DNA from: Syntrophomonas sp. UBA1368
Lineage (GTDB): Bacteria > Bacillota > Syntrophomonadia > Syntrophomonadales > Syntrophomonadaceae
Assembly: GCA_002305965.1 (NCBI GenBank)
Contig: DBRM01000001.1
Coordinates: forward strand, 1 to 11,923
DNA: 11,923 nt
Reading direction: 5' to 3'
The notes beneath the pieces are model-generated. The model searched no databases and was not told where the DNA came from. It saw only the letters and a list, made by a program, of their open reading frames with translations. Position numbers and translations under genes: made by a program. Shown in pieces: positions 7,405 to 11,923 of this stretch. Position 1 is the first letter of the stretch. Every line of letters begins with the position of its first letter.

Positions 7405-8550
7405 CTAGCGGTTGATTATGCTGTTACTTATAACAACCCGCTGGATTTCACTGGTTCCTTCGTATAGTTCAGTAATCTTTGCATCTCTCATCATACGTTC
7501 CACAGGATACTCCCGTGTATATCCATATCCGCCGTGGATCTGTACGGCCTGATTTGTAACAGCCATTGCTGTTTCCGAGGCTTTAAGCTTGGCCATGGCA
7601 GCTTCGATAGAATAAGGCAAACCCTGGTTTTTATTATAAGCAGCCCGATAGGTCAGCAACCTGGCTGCATCGATTTCCATAGCCATATCAGCCAGCTTAA
7701 AAGCAATGGCCTGCAGTTTGGCTATAGGTTTACCGAATTGTACTCTGGTTTTGGCATATTCAATCGCTTTTTCCATAGCTCCCTGCGCAATACCTACAGC
7801 CTGGGCGGCTATACCTATGCGTCCGCCATCCAAAGTCTGCATGGCAATTTTAAAGCCCTGTCCTACTTCTCCCAACAAATTTTCGGCAGGTACATGGCAA
7901 TCTTCAAAAATCAGATCACAGTTCTGGGTACCGCGAAGTCCCATTTTCCTTTCATATTTTCCGAAGGTAAAACCAGGCGTTCCCTTTTCAACAATAAAGG
8001 CACTGAAAGCCTTACTACCTTCTTCTTTGGATCCAGTACGGGCAAAAACGATATAAATGTCTGCTGCCGCACCATTGGTGATGAATATTTTGCGTCCATT
8101 CAAGACATAATGGCTGCCATTTCGTTCTGCTTTGGTAGTCATCCCCAAAGCATCCGAGCCCGCACCAGGTTCAGTCAAGGCAAATGCTCCGTGTTTCTCA
8201 CCGGTTGCCATGGGGATCAGGTATTTTTCCTTCTGTTCGTCGTTACCGAACATTCTAACGGGGAAAGCTGCCAGGCTTACATGGGCGGATAAAGTATCCG
8301 CAGCAGAAGGGTCTATGCGGGCGATTTCCTCTATGGCCATAACATAGGCAAGCATCCCCATTTCGGCTCCGCCCCATTTTTCTTCGAAAGGGATGCCCAT
8401 CAGTCCCAAATCAGCCATGGCTTTAAATGTGAAAGGGTCATAGTATTCTTTTTCGTCACGGTCTACCACACCAGGCCCAAGAACATTCTCAGCAAAATCG
8501 CGGACTGATTGACGCAGTATTTCCTGATCACTGCTATATGAAAACTCCAT
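7405..8550 (-). CDS. Acyl-CoA dehydrogenase (short-chain type)
   Basis: FAD enzyme that introduces the alpha-beta double bond in an acyl-CoA, passing electrons to an electron-transfer flavoprotein. It is 381 aa, the normal length for short-chain and butyryl-CoA dehydrogenases. The FAD/substrate motif FALTEPGAGSD is at 123-133. QIHGGYGYTREYPVERMMRDAK (337-358) is the second signature. The catalytic base is Glu364 in LYEGTSEIQ, the position used by short- and medium-chain enzymes (isovaleryl and long-chain enzymes place it elsewhere). AAAGGAG precedes the ATG at 8550, which lies 24 bp after the enoyl-CoA hydratase stop. No etfAB genes are visible in this operon, so the acceptor is encoded elsewhere. 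Butyryl-CoA-like substrates are plausible, but branched or other short acyl-CoAs are equally possible. Confidence 0.93.
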   Translation of the reverse strand: MEFSYSSDQEILRQSVRDFAENVLGPGVVDRDEKEYYDPFTFKAMADLGLMGIPFEEKWGGAEMGMLAYVMAIEEIARIDPSAADTLSAHVSLAAFPVRMFGNDEQKEKYLIPMATGEKHGAFALTEPGAGSDALGMTTKAERNGSHYVLNGRKIFITNGAAADIYIVFARTGSKEEGSKAFSAFIVEKGTPGFTFGKYERKMGLRGTQNCDLIFEDCHVPAENLLGEVGQGFKIAMQTLDGGRIGIAAQAVGIAQGAMEKAIEYAKTRVQFGKPIAKLQAIAFKLADMAMEIDAARLLTYRAAYNKNQGLPYSIEAAMAKLKASETAMAVTNQAVQIHGGYGYTREYPVERMMRDAKITELYEGTSEIQRVVISNSIINR

Positions 8551-8574
8551 TTCGACCTACTCCTTTCGAGAGTC

Positions 8575-9357
8575 TTATTTACCTTCAAAAAGTGCTTTTC
8601 TTTTTTCGAGGAAAGCACCCATACCCTCTTTTTGGTCCCTGGTCGCATAGCATAAGCCAAATAATCCCGTTTCTACAGTAGTGGCTATATCATTGTTGAT
8701 CTGCAGGCTTTGATTGATTTGAATTTTTGCATAACGAACTGCCAGGGGGGCATTTGCAGCTATTGTCTGCGCCATCTTTACTGCCTCTTCCATCAGCGCT
8801 TCCGGTGGGAAGACTTCATCGACCAGCCCGATACGATAAGCTTCAGCGGCTTTTATTCTTTGGCCTGTAAATACCAGTTGTTTGGCTTTTCCTGCGCCGA
8901 CCAATCTGGCCAGTCTTTGCGTGCCTCCGTATCCCGGAGTGATTCCTAAAGTTACTTCCGGCTGCCCCAACTGGGCTTTTTCTGAAGCCAAGCGAATATC
9001 GCAGGCCATCGCCAGTTCACAGCCTCCACCCAGGGCAAATCCGTTTATGGCAGCAATCACAGGTTTTTCGATGGTTTCTATTAATGTGAATACCCGGTGC
9101 CCTAAAAGGGCCCATTTGCGTCCTCCTTCCGCGTCAAGGGGATATTGTGCTTCAATATCAGCTCCGGCCACAAAAGCACGGTCGCCGCTGCCGGTAATAA
9201 TCAGAACTGCCAGCTCCTTATCCTCAGAAAAGCTTTTAACAGCCGTCTCAATTTCCAGCAAGGTGGCTTCGTTTAACGCATTTAAAACTTTAGGACGATT
9301 GATGGATAAGATTTGTACATTCTGCAAATTTTCCAATGTTATATTTTCATATTGCAT
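8575..9357 (-). CDS. Enoyl-CoA hydratase/isomerase family protein (crotonase type)
   Basis: Adds water across the alpha-beta double bond of an enoyl-CoA, the step after the dehydrogenase encoded next. It is 260 aa, normal for the family. The oxyanion-hole segment AGADI is at 64-68 and NGFALGGGCELAMACD at 105-120. The two acid-base glutamates are both present, Glu114 and Glu134 (GQPEVTLGITPGYGGTQRL), with the 20-residue spacing of true hydratases such as crotonase. That argues for hydration rather than isomerase or decarboxylase chemistry. It is the first gene of the operon, with the ATG at 9357 about 28 nt from the predicted sigma-54 start site and AGGAG about 10 nt upstream. A short-chain (crotonyl-CoA) substrate is likely but unproven. 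Confidence 0.93.
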   Translation of the reverse strand: MQYENITLENLQNVQILSINRPKVLNALNEATLLEIETAVKSFSEDKELAVLIITGSGDRAFVAGADIEAQYPLDAEGGRKWALLGHRVFTLIETIEKPVIAAINGFALGGGCELAMACDIRLASEKAQLGQPEVTLGITPGYGGTQRLARLVGAGKAKQLVFTGQRIKAAEAYRIGLVDEVFPPEALMEEAVKMAQTIAANAPLAVRYAKIQINQSLQINNDIATTVETGLFGLCYATRDQKEGMGAFLEKRKALFEGK

Positions 9358-9395
9358 GTCCTTTACACTCCTGTAACTTTCTTGACTAAATTACT

Positions 9396-9411
9396 TGCAA
9401 ATTGTATGCCA
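9396..9411 (-). promoter_or_regulatory. Sigma-54 (-24/-12) promoter of the hydratase-dehydrogenase-transporter operon
   Basis: The minus strand reads TGGCATACAATTTGCA. It has the invariant GG and GC dinucleotides exactly 10 bp apart and matches the TGGCAC-N5-TTGCA consensus at all but one position. The predicted start is near 9385, leaving an untranslated leader of about 28 nt before the ATG at 9357. The gene next upstream encodes a sigma-54 activator with an intact GAFTGA loop, which independently supports the call. Confidence 0.85.
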
Positions 9412-9436
9412 TCGAATCATGTAGAATTTTTTCAGC

Positions 9437-9493
9437 AAAAGAAAAAATACTGCCGGAGTTCAGATAATAAGGGACTGGAATTCAGCAGTATTT
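9437..9493 (-). terminator. Intrinsic terminator of the sigma-54 activator gene
   Basis: A long imperfect hairpin. AAATACTGC (9445-9453) pairs perfectly with GCAGTATTT (9485-9493), and the stem continues inward to 9463/9475 with two mismatches and two G-U pairs around an 11-nt loop. On the minus strand the stem runs into TTTTTTCTTTT (plus-strand A-rich tract 9437-9447). It lies about 90 bp after the activator stop and insulates the sigma-54 promoter from it. Confidence 0.8.
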
Positions 9494-9495
9494 AT

Positions 9496-9509
9496 GATGA
9501 CCTGTCATC
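9496..9509. promoter_or_regulatory. Perfect 6-2-6 palindrome, possible protein-binding site
   Basis: GATGAC-ct-GTCATC, centred about 117 bp upstream of the predicted sigma-54 start and outside the terminator hairpin. The position suits an enhancer site. Its sequence does not match the motif shared with the activator's own upstream region, so a different regulator or chance is possible. Confidence 0.35.
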
Positions 9510-9532
9510 GATCAGTTCATTTTTTAAATTTC

Positions 9533-9549
9533 GATTCAAATATAAATCA
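9533..9549. promoter_or_regulatory. Candidate upstream activator site, copy 2 of a shared 17-bp motif
   Basis: GATTCAAATATAAATCA, a GATT-N8-AATC dyad centred about 155 bp upstream of the predicted sigma-54 start. It matches 15 of 17 positions of the motif at 11392-11408 in front of the activator gene. The distance is typical for an enhancer bound by a sigma-54 activator. Binding is inferred. Confidence 0.55.
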
Positions 9550-9562
9550 CTTGGTATCAAAA

Positions 9563-9576
9563 ATGTTTCAAAACAT
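9563..9576. repeat. Perfect 6-2-6 palindrome just after the activator stop
   Basis: ATGTTT-ca-AAACAT, ending 8 bp before the activator stop codon at 9585 (on the plus coordinate). On the minus strand it could fold as a 5-bp hairpin followed by TTTTTG, a weak terminator. It could equally be an operator about 185 bp upstream of the sigma-54 start. Confidence 0.3.
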
Positions 9577-9584
9577 CATGTTCG

Positions 9585-11315
9585 TTATTCTTCATCGATA
9601 TGGATCCCGTATTGTTTTGCTTTTCGCCAAATGGTTGCCTGGCTGACACCCAAGGCTGCCGCTGCTTTTCGGGTAGTTCCGTATTCTTCCATGGTCTTTT
9701 GAATGATTTTGCCTTCATATTTCTGCAAGGCATCTTTCAGATTCATGTTGGTTAATTCCTCTTCATTATTGAGTTGAGTACCGGTCAAATGCATTTCCTG
9801 TTGTGGTCCGATTCTAATATCAGTTATTAAGTCACCGGGGGAGGTAACGTAGGCTTGTTCCAAAGTATTGCGCAACTCCCTGATGTTACCTGGCCAATCA
9901 TATTGCATTAATCCCTGGATCAGCTCAGGCTCGATATGGCGGTCCAATTTATATTTCTTATTGAGTATGCCAATAAAGTATTCAACAAAGACCGGTATTT
10001 CTTCTTTTCTCTCTCTTAAGGGCGGAATGCGTACCTGAACGACATTCAGGCGATAATAAAGATCTTCCCTGAATTGCCGCTCGGACACCATTTTCCACAA
10101 ATTGCGATTTGTTGCTGTGATAAGACGGACATCAATTGGAATAGGTTTGGTTCCACCTACCCGTTGTATTTCATTTTCCTGAATCACCCGCAGCAGTTTG
10201 GCCTGCAGATAAAAGGGCAATTCGCCGATTTCGTCAAGAAAAAGTGTGCCTCCATCAGCCAACTGGAATATTCCCATTTTGCCGTTTTTACTGGCGCCGG
10301 TAAAGGCTCCGGCTTCATAACCGAATAACTCTGACTCCAGTAGATTGTCGGGTATAGCGGCGCAATTGATAGATATATACGGATGGTTATTCCTCATACT
10401 GTTCCTGTGGATTTCCCGGGCTACGATTTCTTTACCGACTCCTGATTCACCGTTGATCAATACCGTCGAATCAACCCGGGCGATTCTTTTGATCAGGTCT
10501 TCTATCTCTGCCATTTGCTGCGAGGCAACAATGTAATCGCCGGTACTATCAAGCTGGATTCTCATTAGTTCCTTTTGATAATGCTGGCTTAATCCTTTGG
10601 CTTGTGTAACTTCCTGTTTTAAACGATTAAGTTCGGTTACATCACGCCCATTGGTCACTACCCCAATGAATTCTCCTTTTTCAGAATAAATGGGGTTGCC
10701 GGTCACGAGAACTGTTTTGCCTGATTTCAAGGTTTGGGTAAAAGTCTGCGTCTTTCTGGTCTCAATAACATCTATGGTGGCAGCCCGGTCGAAATAGCCT
10801 CTGGCTACCAGGTCGTAAATGTTGCTGGCTATTATTTCTTCCTTTTTGTAGCCGGTTATACGTGTATATGCATCATTGATCTTCTTCACATTTCCCTCTG
10901 CATCAGTGACAAATATATAGTCATAGGAATTCTCAATGATCGTTTCCAGCTCTTCTTTTAAAGCCCTTACCTCCAGCAGTTCCTGCTTTATCACATCAGT
11001 TTCGGTCACCTCTGAGAAAACTACCATTTTCCCCTTAAAATTATCGTTATTTATAATAATAATATTGCAATTATATCGCTGTCCTTTAATAACGATCCCT
11101 TTTCTGCTGTTGCTTTTTGCTGATGCAATCAACTTCAATAAATTTTTATTGTCAGTACAAGCACTGATTTTCAAATCCCTTGCATCGGATGGTAAATCAA
11201 ATAATTGCTGCGCCGCATCATTAAAAACACATATAATATCTGATTCATTTATCAGAATCACTGCATGAGAAATAACTGAAAATATTTCTTTCAATGTACC
11301 CGCTTCCAAATTCAT
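9585..11315 (-). CDS. Sigma-54-dependent transcriptional activator, PAS-PAS-AAA+-HTH
   Basis: Enhancer-binding protein, 576 aa, that remodels sigma-54 RNA polymerase. There are two N-terminal PAS-like domains: about 8-105, divergent, and 122-228, which is clearer with VTDAEGNVKKINDAYTRITG and ending in GRDVTELNRL. They are joined by helical linkers near 106-127 and 226-252. The AAA+ domain spans about 262-487: Walker A GESGVGKE (289-296), sigma-54 contact loop GAFTGA (336-341), Walker B GTLFLDEIG (356-364), FREDLYYRLNV (415-425) with the arginine finger, and sensor II WPGNIREL (474-481). A Fis-type helix-turn-helix occupies 547-570. There is no receiver domain, so it answers a ligand or redox signal rather than a histidine kinase. 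ATG at 11315, with AGGTGG 7 nt upstream. Single gene between two terminators; the obvious target is the operon downstream. Confidence 0.94.
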   Translation of the reverse strand: MNLEAGTLKEIFSVISHAVILINESDIICVFNDAAQQLFDLPSDARDLKISACTDNKNLLKLIASAKSNSRKGIVIKGQRYNCNIIIINNDNFKGKMVVFSEVTETDVIKQELLEVRALKEELETIIENSYDYIFVTDAEGNVKKINDAYTRITGYKKEEIIASNIYDLVARGYFDRAATIDVIETRKTQTFTQTLKSGKTVLVTGNPIYSEKGEFIGVVTNGRDVTELNRLKQEVTQAKGLSQHYQKELMRIQLDSTGDYIVASQQMAEIEDLIKRIARVDSTVLINGESGVGKEIVAREIHRNSMRNNHPYISINCAAIPDNLLESELFGYEAGAFTGASKNGKMGIFQLADGGTLFLDEIGELPFYLQAKLLRVIQENEIQRVGGTKPIPIDVRLITATNRNLWKMVSERQFREDLYYRLNVVQVRIPPLRERKEEIPVFVEYFIGILNKKYKLDRHIEPELIQGLMQYDWPGNIRELRNTLEQAYVTSPGDLITDIRIGPQQEMHLTGTQLNNEEELTNMNLKDALQKYEGKIIQKTMEEYGTTRKAAAALGVSQATIWRKAKQYGIHIDEE

Positions 11316-11322
11316 CTCTTAA

Positions 11323-11328
11323 CCACCT
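11323..11328 (-). promoter_or_regulatory. Ribosome binding site of the activator
   Basis: AGGTGG on the minus strand, 7 nt before the ATG at 11315; it supports that start. It lies next to a small dyad GATTT-ca-AAATC (11329-11340), which might affect access to it. Confidence 0.6.
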
Positions 11329-11391
11329 GATTTCAAAATCAAAAAAAGTTCAACAGTAGTATTTCATTTCTACAATGAACCGATTCTCTTT

Positions 11392-11408
11392 GATTCAATA
11401 ATAAATCA
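11392..11408. promoter_or_regulatory. Candidate autoregulatory site, copy 1 of the shared 17-bp motif
   Basis: GATTCAATAATAAATCA, lying inside a longer dyad TTTGATT-N8-AATCAAA (11389-11410). It is 15/17 identical to 9533-9549. It is centred 85 bp upstream of the activator ATG and overlaps the -10 element of the candidate promoter here, which would suit repression of the activator by itself. Confidence 0.55.
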
Positions 11409-11426
11409 AATGCCGGGGAAAGTACA
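11398..11426 (-). promoter_or_regulatory. Possible sigma-A promoter of the activator gene
   Basis: On the minus strand, a weak -35 TGTACT (11421-11426) and a good -10 TATTAT (11398-11403) are separated by 17 bp. This would leave a leader of about 75 nt. The -35 matches the consensus at only three of six positions, so this is tentative. No sigma-54 element was seen here. Confidence 0.35.
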
Positions 11427-11437
11427 TTATCATTCGC

Positions 11438-11479
11438 AAAAAATGTTGAGCAGACCTCAAAACAAGGTCTGCTCTAACA
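11438..11479 (-). terminator. Intrinsic terminator of the CoA-transferase gene
   Basis: GAGCAGACCT (11448-11457) pairs perfectly with AGGTCTGCTC (11465-11474) around a 7-nt loop. TGTT (11444-11447) with AACA (11476-11479) extends the stem past a single bulged T. On the minus strand the stem is followed directly by TTTTTT. It lies about 35 bp after the stop of the gene ending at 11512. Confidence 0.9.
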
Positions 11480-11511
11480 TAAGAGAGGGGGGATATGATA
11501 GTATAGTTTTT

Positions 11512-11923
11512 TTAAAGTATTTCGCCATAAAGCTGATTGTATTCGTTTTTCAATGTTTCCCGGAATTCGGGTGCAGCAATGCTGATCAGTGCTTTGGCCC
11601 TGTCCCGGTTGGTTTTCCATTTCAAATGCGCGACGCCATATTCGGTCACTACATAATCTACGTCATAACGACTGGTGGTAACTGCCTGTCCGCGATCAAG
11701 AGAGGCTACGATCCGTGATACACTGCCTTTGGCTGCCGTGGATGGAAGGGCAATGATTGCCCGGCCTCCTTTGGAATCGGTGGCGCCGCGTACGAAATCC
11801 ACCTGCCCTCCGACTCCGCTGAACTGTATACCAGGTAATGTATCAGCCGCCACCTGCCCCAGGAGATCGACTGATAAGGCGGAGTTGATCGCTACCATAT
11901 TATCATTCTGAGAAATGTTAAAT
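11512..11923 (-). CDS. Acetyl-CoA hydrolase / CoA-transferase family protein, C-terminal part
   Basis: C-terminal 136 or so residues of an acetyl-CoA hydrolase/transferase-family protein (the family of 4-hydroxybutyrate, butyrate-acetate and succinate CoA-transferases); the frame runs off the right edge, so the true start is outside the window and the internal ATG at 11898 is not it. Visible family blocks are ISQNDNMVAINSALSVDLLG, GVGGQVDFVRGA, and VVTEYGVAHLKWKTNRDRAK followed by ALISIAAPEFRE. The catalytic glutamate of the family lies in the missing N-terminal two thirds. It would move CoA between an acyl-CoA such as acetyl-CoA and a free carboxylate, supplying the CoA thioester used by the dehydrogenase and hydratase downstream. 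It ends in a strong terminator, so it is a separate transcript from the activator. Confidence 0.88.
   Translation of the reverse strand, partial: FNISQNDNMVAINSALSVDLLGQVAADTLPGIQFSGVGGQVDFVRGATDSKGGRAIIALPSTAAKGSVSRIVASLDRGQAVTTSRYDVDYVVTEYGVAHLKWKTNRDRAKALISIAAPEFRETLKNEYNQLYGEIL

Noticed and set aside
7380..7405. Hairpin GATCAC-N14-GTGATC at the end of the acyl-CoA dehydrogenase gene, considered as a terminator before livH
   Set aside because: Only 6 bp of stem with a 14-nt loop and no T-run on the minus strand; it overlaps the stop codon. Read-through into livH is more likely.
7534..8292. 252-codon open frame on the plus strand opposite the acyl-CoA dehydrogenase
   Set aside because: Cys- and His-rich translation with no recognisable domain, lying wholly antisense to a gene with intact catalytic motifs.
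11329..11340. Small palindrome GATTT-ca-AAATC next to the activator ribosome site, considered as a third copy of the shared motif
   Set aside because: The spacing between half-sites is 2 to 4 bp instead of 8, and the region is simply AT-rich.
1..11923. CRISPR arrays, tRNA/rRNA genes, insertion sequences, phage or toxin-antitoxin genes
   Set aside because: No regularly spaced repeats, tRNA-like cloverleafs, transposase motifs or terminal inverted repeats were recognised on either strand.

Overview
The window looks like chromosome of an anaerobic Bacillota (Firmicute), probably of the Peptococcaceae/Desulfotomaculales/Syntrophomonadales type. This is inferred from gene content (acyl-CoA metabolism, sigma-54 control, a LIV-type ABC transporter with a lipoprotein binding component), strong GGAGG-like ribosome sites, use of TTG starts, and intrinsic terminators. 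No rRNA, tRNA, CRISPR array, transposase or phage gene is visible.

Left part, plus strand (1-2527). A nearly complete amidase-signature enzyme with the Lys-Ser-Ser triad runs off the left edge. After a short gap comes a 35-codon reading frame that looks like the decayed N-terminus of a UDP-glucose 6-dehydrogenase. Its stop overlaps the start of an intact UDP-glucuronate decarboxylase-type epimerase. A strong bidirectional terminator at 2559-2593 separates this block from the convergent block.

Centre, minus strand (2631-9357). Reading 9357 toward 2631, the order is enoyl-CoA hydratase, acyl-CoA dehydrogenase, then a complete branched-chain-amino-acid-type ABC transporter: permeases LivH and LivM, ATPases LivG and LivF, and the binding lipoprotein last. 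Gaps are short or genes overlap, except for about 80 bp before livH. A clear sigma-54 (-24/-12) promoter lies about 40 bp upstream of the hydratase start.

Right part, minus strand (9585-11923). A PAS-PAS-AAA+-HTH sigma-54 activator stands as a single gene between two intrinsic terminators. Beyond it is the C-terminal part of an acetyl-CoA hydrolase/CoA-transferase that runs off the right edge.

Working model. The activator senses a small molecule or redox cue through its PAS domains. It then switches on, with sigma-54 RNA polymerase, an operon that imports a carboxylate or amino acid and processes its CoA thioester by dehydrogenation and hydration; the CoA-transferase would do the activation. 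A 17-bp motif (15/17 identical) occurs both in front of the activator gene and about 155 bp upstream of the predicted sigma-54 start site, which makes it the best candidate for the activator's binding site. The substrate cannot be read from the sequence.
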